The position numbers and the translations under genes are program-made. From assembly GCA_029557915.1 (NCBI GenBank), contig JAKQHS010000148.1:1-58999 (forward strand): a stretch of DNA of 58,999 nt. The letters run 5' to 3'. The notes below the pieces were generated by a model. That model ran no database searches. It was not told where the DNA came from and worked only from the letters and a program-made list of their open reading frames with translations. Shown piece after piece: positions 36,343-44,916 of the stretch. Position 1 is the first letter of the stretch, and every line of letters begins with the position of its first letter. The stretch is from Bacteroidota bacterium (GTDB lineage: Bacteria > Bacteroidota > Bacteroidia > Chitinophagales > Saprospiraceae).

Positions 36343-36398
36343 TTGCCAACTTTCTAACTTACTAACTTGCTAACTATCTAACTGGCTAACTATCTAAC
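36343..36398. repeat. 8-bp minisatellite at the end of the cold-shock gene
   Basis: Seven consecutive 8-bp units of consensus TNNCTAAC (TTGCCAAC, TTTCTAAC, TTACTAAC, TTGCTAAC, TATCTAAC, TGGCTAAC, TATCTAAC). The last unit and a half lie inside the minus-strand cold-shock gene: its stop codon (36390-36392) and final Arg codon are made of repeat sequence. It fills much of the gap between two convergent genes. Confidence 0.85.
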
Positions 36399-36833
36399 CA
36401 CCTTCACCTGCGTAGCCTGGAATCCTTTCGGCCCTTTTTGCACCTCAAATTCCACCTTGCTGTTTTCCCGGACGGCTTCCTCCAGATCGTTAATGTGCAC
36501 AAATATGCTTTCCTGGCTCTTCAGGTCGCGGATAAAACCATAACCTTTGGATTCGTTGAAAAAAGTAACCACTCCTTTATGGATCCTTTCCTCCGGATCA
36601 GGTTCGGCCTGCTTGGGAACCCCGATTTCGATGTCTTCTGCCTTAAATACTTTTTTCTGCGCAGGATCGGGGGGAGTGCTGGTCACATTCCCGTCATGGT
36701 CCACATAGGAAAAATAATCATTGGGGTTGGAGTCCTTTGCATTTTCCTTCCGCTCAAGCCTGCGTTCCTCTTTTTCTTTTTTCTTTGCTCTTTTTTTCTT
36801 TTCTCTTTCTTTTTTATTCCAGGATTCTGCCAT
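36390..36833 (-). CDS. Cold-shock-domain protein with lysine-rich N-terminal extension
   Basis: 147-residue nucleic-acid-binding protein. The C-terminal 65 residues are a cold-shock domain with RNP1 KGYGFI (96-101) and RNP2 IFVHI (110-114), which bind single-stranded RNA or DNA. Residues 5-32 are almost entirely Lys, Arg and Glu (KKEREKKKRAKKKEKEERR), and 33-85 are acidic and Pro-containing. Classical Csp proteins are about 65-70 residues, so the extension doubles the length and may add RNA or ribosome affinity (inference). The start at 36833 (MAESWNKK) is chosen because upstream codons have no resemblance to the family. Divergent from the 7TM kinase. Confidence 0.9.
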   Translation of the reverse strand: MAESWNKKEREKKKRAKKKEKEERRLERKENAKDSNPNDYFSYVDHDGNVTSTPPDPAQKKVFKAEDIEIGVPKQAEPDPEERIHKGVVTFFNESKGYGFIRDLKSQESIFVHINDLEEAVRENSKVEFEVQKGPKGFQATQVKVVR

Positions 36834-37044
36834 GTTATGGGGTTGAATGAAAAAATATTTGACAGCCCGAAGGCGGACAGCTGATCTAATAAAAAGGGAA
36901 AGTCGATTTTTAATGATCCGGCGATGCAAAATTACGGTTTTCCTTGATAAAAGAGGGCGGAAAACTCCCATGATCCTGAAAACCAAGCCTGATTCCCGGG
37001 CCGGATTCAAATTCCTGTCAAAATGCAATACTTTTAAGCCGGAA

Positions 37045-39237
37045 ATGTGTAAGAAAAAATTGCTCACGCCTTGGTTTATCCTGGTCGTCTTTTTTCTGAA
37101 AGCCCAGGTTTCCTGGCCTCCGGTTTACCAGATCACTTCCGACACCGCCGTGAGGTACGATCTGGATTCGGCCTACTGGCAGATTCTGGAAGACAAACCG
37201 GGCACCCTCGATATCAATCAGGTGTCGGGGCCCTTGTTGGCGGATTCCTTTTATCATTTCCGGGACCGGAAAATGGAAGAAGGCATTCATACCTGCTGGT
37301 TCCGGTTCCGGATCAAAAACGGTTTGGATAAAAGGATAGGGATCAGCCTGAGTTCCCAGGCTTCCCGGGCTGATTTTTACATATTCAGGGATTCGACCCC
37401 GGGTGCCGGCATGATCCACCTGGTCACCGGCAATCTTTATTCCTGGAAAAACAAAGACGGTTTTAAGAGGGTGAGTGCCGTCCCCCTTAGCCTGGACTCG
37501 ATGGAGACCCTCCGGGTTTATTTCCGCTGGCATAAGATCAATTCGGTTTTCAGCGACCTTCCGGACAGCCTGACCCTCCGCGGGTACCATACCGAAAAAC
37601 TGAGGCAATCGGAACTGGAGCATTATGAATCCGGGTATGTACGGGAGGACATCTTTATTCCAGCCTTCCTGGCCGGATTTTTTATACTGGCCGCAATTCT
37701 CAATTTACTGATCTTCCTTGCGGCGAAGGAAAAGCTGTACCTCTACTTTTCCCTCTTTTTGCTGTCCATCAGCTTCTGGTACAATCCCTTGTTTACGGAT
37801 ATCCTTTATAGGGAATATCCGCTGACCTCCGACTTCATAAACCGGCTCGGACTTTCCTGGTTGTTTTTCGTATTGCATTTTATCCGACACTATTTCAGGT
37901 CCTTTGAACGGTTTCCAAAATGGGACCGGTTTATGGTATACCTGTCGGTCATTTATTTGATCAACCTGGTCGTACCCCCGGTGCCCGTCGATTTCTTCTA
38001 CCGGCCCGAGGTCATCATTTTTAAAGGTCTGTTCCTGATCCTGTATATCCTTTTGCTTGGGGTGACCATCGTCAAATGCCTGCTGGTAAAAGGACCGGCC
38101 AGAAGGCCATTTATCACCGCGGCCCTTCCCTTCATTCTGTATTTTTTGGCTGCCCTGATCATCTACGCGCTGTTTGATCAGCAATTGAAAGCCTACGGAC
38201 AAGCCGATGCCCTGTTCAACTACGGACTGGGGCTTGGGATTGCCTGGCTGGTGGTGATGTTTTCCTGGTATCTCTACCGGAGGTATGCCAGCCAGCAGAA
38301 TGAAATCACAGAAGCCCTGCTGGCCAAAGAAAAGCTGGAGCATGAGAAAGAAGCGGAACGCCTTGCCCTGATTGCGAAACAGAATTTGGAGCTGGAACAA
38401 AAAGTGAAAGAACGGACCGCAGACCTGGCCCAATCCCTGGAAAACCTCAAAGCCACCCAGGACCAGCTCATCCATTCGGAAAAAATGGCTTCCCTGGGAG
38501 AACTTACTGCGGGCATAGCTCATGAAATCCAGAACCCTCTGAATTTCGTCAATAATTTCTCTGAGGTCAATAAGGAATTGATTGAGGAATTGAGAGGAGA
38601 AAGGTTAAAGGCCAAAGGCGAACGGAGCACAGCGTTGGAAGAGGAACTGCTCAAAAGCATCGAAGAAAACGAATTGAAAATCATCCATCACGGAAAGAGG
38701 GCGGATGCCATTGTCAAAGGGATGTTACAGCATTCCCGGTCAGATGCGGGGCAGAAGGAACTGACCGACATCAATCCGTTGTGTGAGGAATTCCTTAGAT
38801 TGAGTTATCACGGGCTCCGGGCAAAGGATAAAGGATTCAATGCCTTCCTGGAAACCGATTTTGATCCCTCAGCCGGCAAAATAAACATCGTGGCACAAGA
38901 CCTGGGAAGGGTATTGCTGAATTTGTACAATAACGCCTTTTATGCCGTAAGCGAAAAACGAAATACGAACCTTGAAAATTTTGAACCCAAGGTGGTTGTC
39001 CGGACCAGAAGGGGAGCTGACAGATTGTTCATCCATATCGCTGATAATGGAAACGGCATTCCACCACAAATGGTCGATAAGATCTTTCAACCCTTTTTCA
39101 CTACCAAACCCACCGGGCAAGGAACCGGTTTGGGATTGTCCATCACTTATGATATCATTAAAGCACACGGCGGAAGCATTGAAGTAAAAAGCGAGGAAGG
39201 ACGGGGTACTGAATTTATAATACAACTTCCTGTTTGA
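37045..39237 (+). CDS. 7TMR-DISM sensor histidine kinase
   Basis: 730-residue receptor kinase. Signal peptide from MCKKKLLTPWFILVVFFLKAQ; a periplasmic domain (about 25-195) of the 7TMR-DISMED2 type (WFRFRIKN, YFRWHK), a jelly-roll class thought to bind carbohydrates; seven membrane helices (about 203-415); a coiled coil; His493 in the H box; and an ATPase domain ([24 protein letters not shown]). Start chosen at 37045 because the signal peptide begins there. The frame is open upstream to 36847, toward the divergent cold-shock gene, and starts at 36912 or 36970 cannot be excluded. No response regulator follows, only a decayed tail. Confidence 0.9.
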   Translation: MCKKKLLTPWFILVVFFLKAQVSWPPVYQITSDTAVRYDLDSAYWQILEDKPGTLDINQVSGPLLADSFYHFRDRKMEEGIHTCWFRFRIKNGLDKRIGISLSSQASRADFYIFRDSTPGAGMIHLVTGNLYSWKNKDGFKRVSAVPLSLDSMETLRVYFRWHKINSVFSDLPDSLTLRGYHTEKLRQSELEHYESGYVREDIFIPAFLAGFFILAAILNLLIFLAAKEKLYLYFSLFLLSISFWYNPLFTDILYREYPLTSDFINRLGLSWLFFVLHFIRHYFRSFERFPKWDRFMVYLSVIYLINLVVPPVPVDFFYRPEVIIFKGLFLILYILLLGVTIVKCLLVKGPARRPFITAALPFILYFLAALIIYALFDQQLKAYGQADALFNYGLGLGIAWLVVMFSWYLYRRYASQQNEITEALLAKEKLEHEKEAERLALIAKQNLELEQKVKERTADLAQSLENLKATQDQLIHSEKMASLGELTAGIAHEIQNPLNFVNNFSEVNKELIEELRGERLKAKGERSTALEEELLKSIEENELKIIHHGKRADAIVKGMLQHSRSDAGQKELTDINPLCEEFLRLSYHGLRAKDKGFNAFLETDFDPSAGKINIVAQDLGRVLLNLYNNAFYAVSEKRNTNLENFEPKVVVRTRRGADRLFIHIADNGNGIPPQMVDKIFQPFFTTKPTGQGTGLGLSITYDIIKAHGGSIEVKSEEGRGTEFIIQLPV

Positions 39238-39709
39238 CCAAAAGAAATCCAGGATAAGGTCTTTTTCCGCAGGGACCTCTGTGGGACAGCCCTTTTTCAC
39301 CGGTTGCATTCAGGGAGGCCGTCTCCATCGGCGACAAAACCGGTGATCTTCAATTTAATTTCAGGTAGCCGCCCGGATCTGGGATGCCGGACTGCTGTAC
39401 CACCAGCAGCAATCCATGGGCAAGAAGGTTGTATCCTGATGCCTGGTCCGAGCCGGAATCCAATCACCCGGAGTAGCCACTTACTCATTGCCGTTTGATC
39501 CGGCCAAAACCTGCATCTATTTTCGGCGATCGTCAGTTTTTGTCCTTTTACCGCAATTCCAATAGCGGTGACGGGATAATTACTTTTATAACCAGTTGCC
39601 GGCCACCGGTGGCAATCAACGGAATGCCCAGGTTGCCGGCTTATTTCCCTTCCCGGTTGTTAACTGACTATTGACTATTAACTATTGACTCTTGACTCTT
39701 GACGTCTGA
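39238..39709. other. Gene-free stretch: kinase-tail relic, palindromes and 7-bp repeat
   Basis: No gene seen. At 39245-39300, GATAAGGTCTTTTTCCGCAGGGACC and what follows align with the relic at 1120-1170: the same KIF box, the same inserted GGGA-CCT-TGGGACA-type segment, then CCCTTTTTCACC for PFFT. Downstream are short inverted repeats (ACCGC...GCGGT at 39550-39569; TTGCC...GGCAA at 39596-39615). At 39666-39703 there are five 7-bp units (GACTATT, GACTATT, AACTATT, GACTCTT, GACTCTT), ending 6 bases from the stop of the next minus-strand gene. Confidence 0.6.
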
Positions 39710-40339
39710 TCACTCCCCCATCAAATCCTTGATTTTATCCATCTCCAGTTTAGCGGCAAAAGCCAGTTCTTCCTGTTCGGTTGCAAATCCCCTGGTCTTG
39801 ATATTAAACAGGGTTTGACTGATAGGTACCTGGATTTCAGTGACCCGGATCTGTTTGCTGGCCCCTTTATCATCGGTGAATTCTTCCATTTCGCTTTTCA
39901 GGACGGCTCTTTTGGTGCCCACCCTCACGCTTTTGGCCCCCTGGCCCATGAGGGAGGGATTGGTGATATACATATTCAGGGCGTTTAGCATTGGGGAGTT
40001 TGCCATGATCATGACTTCGGCACTGTTTTCAGGTTTTGAGGGATGTTGGTAAGAACGGGAGATCTGCATGCCCATGCCCATGACCGATCCGGCGCTGTTG
40101 ACTTCACTTTCTCCGGTTGCTTGCAGGCCATTGATCTCGGCGGGCAGGGCCTCGGCGATCTGTTTGGCCAGGATATTATTTATCTCGTTGATGGCGTCCT
40201 GGAGGCTGAGTTGGGCCTGTTTGTAATTTTTCTGTGCGATAAAAGCCTGGGCTTCTTTGATATAGGTGTCGATGGGCGTCTGGCTGAAGCCGGTCCCTGC
40301 CACTAAAATAAAAGCACAGGCAAAAAGAATATTTTTCAT
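39710..40339 (-). CDS. Exported protein of unknown function
   Basis: 209 residues with a clear signal peptide (MKNILFACAFILVAGTGFSQ, cut about after 20). An N-terminal helical stretch (IDTYIKEAQAFIAQKNYKQA, TPR-like single repeat) is followed by a Met-, Gly- and Ser-rich segment (GSVMGMGMQISRSYQ) and a C-terminal part with QIRVTEIQVPISQTLFNIK. I do not recognise the family. The mature protein should be periplasmic. It is divergent from the small lipoprotein at 40604 across a 264-base gap, in which no strong promoter match was seen. Confidence 0.8.
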   Translation of the reverse strand: MKNILFACAFILVAGTGFSQTPIDTYIKEAQAFIAQKNYKQAQLSLQDAINEINNILAKQIAEALPAEINGLQATGESEVNSAGSVMGMGMQISRSYQHPSKPENSAEVMIMANSPMLNALNMYITNPSLMGQGAKSVRVGTKRAVLKSEMEEFTDDKGASKQIRVTEIQVPISQTLFNIKTRGFATEQEELAFAAKLEMDKIKDLMGE

Positions 40340-40603
40340 GAGTTTTGGTTTTTTATAACCGTAAAGTTACTGGAACGGATCTCCCTGGTTCAATTATTTC
40401 CTTAAACAATAGTAAAATTCGGACTAAGGTTATCCCCAGGGTGTTTTAACATTTAAAATCCAATTACCCGCTTAAAGGGCCATTTGCTCATTTTAACTCA
40501 CCTGCTGTTGGATCCCGTTACCCTCTGCACTTCACCGGGGTCTAATTTTAATTATAAAAATTTAAGAGAAACCATTTTTTAATCCATTTTAAACCATGCT
40601 ATC

Positions 40604-41107
40604 ATGAAAAACCTAATGCTTATTTTCCTTCTTCTTTCCATTTTGGCTTGTGAGGATACCTTTACCCTGCCGGAAGAAGAAATAGCTCAAACCAGCGCGT
40701 TCCCGATGGTAACCAATCAGCGTTACATCCTGCCGGTCGACCTGGTCACCTGTGTGCCCTGCAGCAATGGAGGAAAATCCGAAAATGTGAAGGTTTCCGG
40801 AAATCTATCGCTCAATGCCGTTGTGACTTTTCACACACCTCAGTCCTTCACGGCCAATCTCTATTATCAGGCCCTGGATATAAAAGGGGTGGGGGAAACC
40901 ACCGGTAATATTTATGAAGAATCAAGTTCAACGCAGGTCATCAGTTTTAATCAGGCGGAAAACAGGAAAACCATTTTAAATGACTTGACCGGACCGAAGG
41001 AGGGGATGCCGCCCGTTTTGGTCATGAAAGACAGCTATTTTGTCCGGATCAGTGAAAGTGGAAAGGTATCCGTACAACAGGTAAATATAAATTTCGATTG
41101 CAAATAA
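40604..41107 (+). CDS. Small predicted lipoprotein of unknown function
   Basis: 167 residues starting MKNLMLIFLLLSILACEDTF. The SILAC lipobox puts the lipid anchor on Cys16. After an acidic spacer (EDTFTLPEEE) the rest is strand-rich with no catalytic motif that I recognise (two Cys in LVTCVPCSNGG, a terminal NINFDCK). Likely anchored to the cell envelope. It stands alone between the divergent gene at 40339 and the susC leader, so its role is unknown. Confidence 0.82.
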   Translation: MKNLMLIFLLLSILACEDTFTLPEEEIAQTSAFPMVTNQRYILPVDLVTCVPCSNGGKSENVKVSGNLSLNAVVTFHTPQSFTANLYYQALDIKGVGETTGNIYEESSSTQVISFNQAENRKTILNDLTGPKEGMPPVLVMKDSYFVRISESGKVSVQQVNINFDCK

Positions 41108-41425
41108 TGCTTAATAAGAATTCAAGCGCTTCCGGAAACCCATTTAGGCAATTTTGATAAGAGATTAGCGGCATAGGGCATCAGGCTTATTCCTTCAAGC
41201 CCCCGGCCAATACCATATACTCATTCATTACCGCCAGTTACTCATTCCTGCTGGTTAACGATATTCTTTTAGTTATCCTTAGGCAACGAAGTCTTTAAGG
41301 GAGACCTTATTGGTCCAAGGTAAAAGGGGTATCGTGGAAATGAGGAACTGGTATTTTGATGTAGTAGTTTTGTCCTCATCGGATTGGAAATATTTTATTA
41401 AATTACTTTTCTAATCCGATATTTT
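41108..41425 (+). promoter_or_regulatory. susC leader with -7 box and 13-bp inverted repeat
   Basis: No gene in this 318-base gap. TAGTTTTG at 41365-41372 fits the TAnnTTTG -7 box, though no good -33 element was found. ATCGGATTGGAAA at 41378-41390 and TTTCTAATCCGAT at 41408-41420 are inverted repeats with one mismatch over 13 bases around a 17-base loop. They begin where transcription should start and end 5 bases before the susC ATG. A stem there would cover the translation start, or the site could be a protein operator. Confidence 0.45.
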
Positions 41426-44401
41426 ATGAGGCCCGGGTCCCGTCTTGCAAAATATTTCCAGTCATTGGTTTTGGTTTCTGAGATTCTTTTTTTCCTGGAA
41501 GGGGATTTGTATTCTCAATCCATCCTGAAAGGATCGGTTAAGGACCGGGAGGGAGAAGCGCTGCCTTATGCTACCGTTTCCATCAAGGCAACAAAGGCCA
41601 TGGCGATCACGGACTCCGTAGGTCATTTTTCAATCCGGGCAAGTTCCGGGGATTTGCTGGAGGTGACTTATGTTGGGTACCGGGATTATCAGGTGGTTTT
41701 AGGGACGGAGAACGAATTGCACATTGTACTTTCAGAAACCATTACAAATCTGGATGAATTGATCATTGTAGGGTATGGTACGGCAAAGCGAAAAGATATT
41801 ACCGGTGCGGTCACCAGGGTAATGCCCAATGCATTTAATACAGGCGTCATTACCAATCCCCTTCAACAGCTCCAGGGCAAAGTGGCCGGTATGGTGATTG
41901 TGCAACCGGGAGGGGATCCCAATGGAGATTTTATTGTCCGGATCAGGGGTGCTTCTTCCCTGGAAGGGCAACCGCCCCTGCTGGTGATAGACGGGGTGGC
42001 TATTGATGATTTTCATAAGGCGGCGGCCACATTGAATCCGGCGGATATTGAATCCTACGATATTTTGAAAGACGCTTCTGCCGGTGCCATTTATGGATCA
42101 AGGGGAGCTAACGGAGTTATCTTGGTGACTACCAAAAAAGGCAATACCGGAAGAACTTCATTGGATTACAATGGATTTGTTGGGCTAGAGCGTGTTTCGA
42201 ATCAACTGAATGTTCTCAGTGCAGACCAATGGAGGAATGCTACGGCAGCGATAGGAGGGGGTGGATTGGATAAGGGAGGGAATACGGACTGGCAAAAGGC
42301 AATTGCTCAATCCGGTATTTCACAAAGTCACACCATTGGTATCAGCGGGGGGAGTGATGCGATTAATTTCAGAGGCTCCCTGGGTTACATTACTCAGGAA
42401 GGGGTAATACTCAGTACGGGGAAAAATGTTATTAACGCCCGATTGACAGCCAACCAAAAAGGTTTAAATGAAAGGCTGGAAGTCCGATATGGGATCAATG
42501 CCTCTGTGATCAATCGAAATTTCCTGCCGGATCAATCCACGACCAGCCAGGTCCGGCTGCGGGGTAGTGATTTTTTTAACGGTGTCTTGGATTTTCTCCC
42601 TGTTCTACCGGCCTATAATCCGGATGGTACTTTTTACCAGCCGGCTAACGTTAACACCATAAATCCACTTTATCCTTTAACCGGTGTGTATAGTCATTTT
42701 CGGGAAAATTATTTTCAAGGTTCTGTAAAAACAGACTATGAAATTTTTAAGGGATTTAAGGCAGGTGTTCTGGGCGCATTCTCCAGAGGTAACGATATTT
42801 ATGATAAATTTTCTCCCGTTTTTCCGGGAATCAGTGGAAAATCAGCAGCAGTAAAATCCAATAATAACAAGGAGGTTTTTTCCGGAGATATCCACGGCAA
42901 TTACCATAAAAGTTTTGGCAATCATCACCTGGATCTCACCGGAGTCTATGAATACAATAGGTTTGTAAATGACGCATTTGGTGTAACAGCCAGGGGATTC
43001 CTGGTCCCTAAATTGCTGAATAATGACCTGAGTTCGGCGACTGATGTCCAAACGTCCGATATTTTTTCTGCTAAAAATGAAGTCAGGCTGATTTCTTTGC
43101 TGGGTAGGGCTATATACACCTTCAATAACCGCTATATCCTCACAGCAAGCTTTCGCCGGGACGGGTCCTCTAAATTTGGACCCAACCACCGCTGGGGAAA
43201 TTTCCCTTCAGTTGCAATAGCCTGGAGAGCGTCCAATGAGGATTTTCTGAAAGATCTTCGCTGGCTGGATAACCTGAAATTGCGCCTTAGCTATGGGTTT
43301 ACAGGGAACCAGGAAAACCTGGGACCCTATGCTTCCAGGCTCCTGTATGGACGTTCAGGTTCTTATTTGTACGACGGTCAGTTTTTACAGAGTTATACCG
43401 TGATGCAGGAAAATAATCCGGACCTAAAATGGGAAGTCAGAAAATCGTTCAATTTCGGAGTTGATTTCTCTATATTGAAAGACAGGGTAAGTGGCACGAT
43501 AGACCTTTTTGATGACAAGACGAGCGATCTGTTATTCTTATATGACCTCCCCCAACCTCCTTTCCTGACCAATCAGGTATCTGCCAATGCGGCCACTGCA
43601 ATAAACAGGGGCATAGAAATTACTCTGGGTATCGGGTTGCTTAAAAACCAGAGATTTAACTGGGAAGTACTGACAAATTTTGCTACGTTAAAGAATAACA
43701 TTACTAATTTGTCCGGTAAATTTAAAGGAACCAACTTATCCATCACCAACCGCCATTATGGATATGCGGAAGGAGGGGGCCTAAGCGGGGCTTATATTAC
43801 ACAATTACAGGTAGGTTATCCCGCAGGTGTTTTCTGGATTCCTGTACATGCGGGATTGGATACTGGTGGACATGAATTGTTTAATAATTACAATCCGGAA
43901 GGCAAATTAGCCGGCACTTCAACATCATATTCGGATCAGGATAGGGTATTCATTGACCCAACTCCTGATTTTACCTGGGGAATAACCAATAATTTGACTT
44001 ATGGTGATTTTGATTTGAGCTTTTTTTTACGCGGGGTACAGGGCCAAAAAATATTTGCAAATGCTTTAATGAACCTGGAAGCTGCTGTTAACCTTCCATC
44101 AATCAATGTTGGCGAAAAGGCATTGACCAATGGGTTTGCCGATCAGCCTCGACCATCCACTTATTGGGTAAGAGATGGTTCCTATGCCCGTCTGGAAAAC
44201 ATTACTCTGGGTTATAATTTTAAAAATTGGAAGAGTGTCAAAAACTTAAGAGTCTATTTATCCGCCTCAAACCTATTTATTCTTACCCGCTATGACGGAA
44301 TTGATCCTGAAATCAAAACCGAAGGATCGCAGCGTTATATTGATAGAAATTATTTTCCCAAGACCAGGGGATTTTCATTGGCCATACGTGCCGGATTTTA
44401 A
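41426..44401 (+). CDS. SusC/RagA-type TonB-dependent outer-membrane transporter
   Basis: 991-residue outer-membrane beta-barrel that imports oligosaccharides or other large nutrients with its SusD partner, driven by TonB. An N-terminal hydrophobic signal is followed by a carboxypeptidase-like regulatory domain (about 35-110, SVKDREGEALPYATVSI...VTYVGYRDYQV), the TonB-contact segment EIIVGYGTAKRKDITG-type (here ELIIVGYGTAKRKDITGAV), and the plug (about 125-235, SLEGQPPLLVIDGV and GAIYGSRGANGVILVTT). The barrel ends in Phe (LAIRAGF). Its stop overlaps the susD start by one base (TAATG). The substrate cannot be named; no CAZyme is in the same operon. Confidence 0.94.
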   Translation: MRPGSRLAKYFQSLVLVSEILFFLEGDLYSQSILKGSVKDREGEALPYATVSIKATKAMAITDSVGHFSIRASSGDLLEVTYVGYRDYQVVLGTENELHIVLSETITNLDELIIVGYGTAKRKDITGAVTRVMPNAFNTGVITNPLQQLQGKVAGMVIVQPGGDPNGDFIVRIRGASSLEGQPPLLVIDGVAIDDFHKAAATLNPADIESYDILKDASAGAIYGSRGANGVILVTTKKGNTGRTSLDYNGFVGLERVSNQLNVLSADQWRNATAAIGGGGLDKGGNTDWQKAIAQSGISQSHTIGISGGSDAINFRGSLGYITQEGVILSTGKNVINARLTANQKGLNERLEVRYGINASVINRNFLPDQSTTSQVRLRGSDFFNGVLDFLPVLPAYNPDGTFYQPANVNTINPLYPLTGVYSHFRENYFQGSVKTDYEIFKGFKAGVLGAFSRGNDIYDKFSPVFPGISGKSAAVKSNNNKEVFSGDIHGNYHKSFGNHHLDLTGVYEYNRFVNDAFGVTARGFLVPKLLNNDLSSATDVQTSDIFSAKNEVRLISLLGRAIYTFNNRYILTASFRRDGSSKFGPNHRWGNFPSVAIAWRASNEDFLKDLRWLDNLKLRLSYGFTGNQENLGPYASRLLYGRSGSYLYDGQFLQSYTVMQENNPDLKWEVRKSFNFGVDFSILKDRVSGTIDLFDDKTSDLLFLYDLPQPPFLTNQVSANAATAINRGIEITLGIGLLKNQRFNWEVLTNFATLKNNITNLSGKFKGTNLSITNRHYGYAEGGGLSGAYITQLQVGYPAGVFWIPVHAGLDTGGHELFNNYNPEGKLAGTSTSYSDQDRVFIDPTPDFTWGITNNLTYGDFDLSFFLRGVQGQKIFANALMNLEAAVNLPSINVGEKALTNGFADQPRPSTYWVRDGSYARLENITLGYNFKNWKSVKNLRVYLSASNLFILTRYDGIDPEIKTEGSQRYIDRNYFPKTRGFSLAIRAGF

Positions 44402-44904
44402 TGAATAAATATAAATACACAGTTATGAAAACGTATAAACCCTTCCAGGCCCTATTATTGGCAGTGGCTATGATGCTTTGGGGCAACCAGGCTTGCCTGA
44501 AACTGGATCCCGAAGTATATGACAAGGTATCCGTGTTCTGGCAAACCGATGACCAGATAGCAGCCGGCGTTGCTCCTGCTTATAGTGGCTTAAGGGATTA
44601 TGCACCGGCAAACGCCGCCTATGTTTTAAATGAAACCAGTACCGATGAGGTGATTGTCCCCGTCCGGGGAGGACACTGGGCGGATAATGGAGTTTGGGAG
44701 AAAATGTGGAAACACAGCTGGAAATCGGACCATTCATATATGGCCGAGGCATGGCAGTTTATTAACTCGGGTATAGCACGGGTGAATTTGATTTTAGAAA
44801 CGGTAAATACTTTAAATCCCAAGCCTACAGGTTTGAATGCAATTCTGTCTGAATTAAAGACAGTGCGTGCATTTTATTATTATATCGCACTTGATCTGTT
44901 TTGA
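44401..44904 (+). CDS. SusD/RagB-type lipoprotein, N-terminal part (interrupted by TGA)
   Basis: First 167 residues of a SusD-like nutrient-binding lipoprotein that caps SusC. A signal peptide ends in a lipobox with Cys32 (WGNQACLKLDP). Helical SusD features follow (AWQFINSGIARVNLILE, LKTVRAFYYYIALDLF). The frame then meets TGA at 44902-44904 and continues unchanged on the other side as NVPIVNDIHA. SusD proteins here usually read LFGNVPIV, so a single G-to-T change of a GGA glycine codon explains the stop. The start at 44401 overlaps the susC stop; an ATG at 44425 is an alternative. Confidence 0.82.
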   Translation: MNKYKYTVMKTYKPFQALLLAVAMMLWGNQACLKLDPEVYDKVSVFWQTDDQIAAGVAPAYSGLRDYAPANAAYVLNETSTDEVIVPVRGGHWADNGVWEKMWKHSWKSDHSYMAEAWQFINSGIARVNLILETVNTLNPKPTGLNAILSELKTVRAFYYYIALDLF

Positions 44905-44916
44905 AATGTACCTATA

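Noticed and set aside
36847-37044. A 66-residue N-terminal extension of the 7TM kinase
   Set aside because: The signal peptide starts at 37045 and the upstream codons are Arg- and Lys-rich with no family resemblance. It also runs into the leader of the divergent cold-shock gene.
44902-44904. TGA read as glycine (alternative genetic code)
   Set aside because: It would explain the SusD stop, but many genes here end properly at TGA (951, 11602, 23995, 39237, 52885) with family-typical C-termini.
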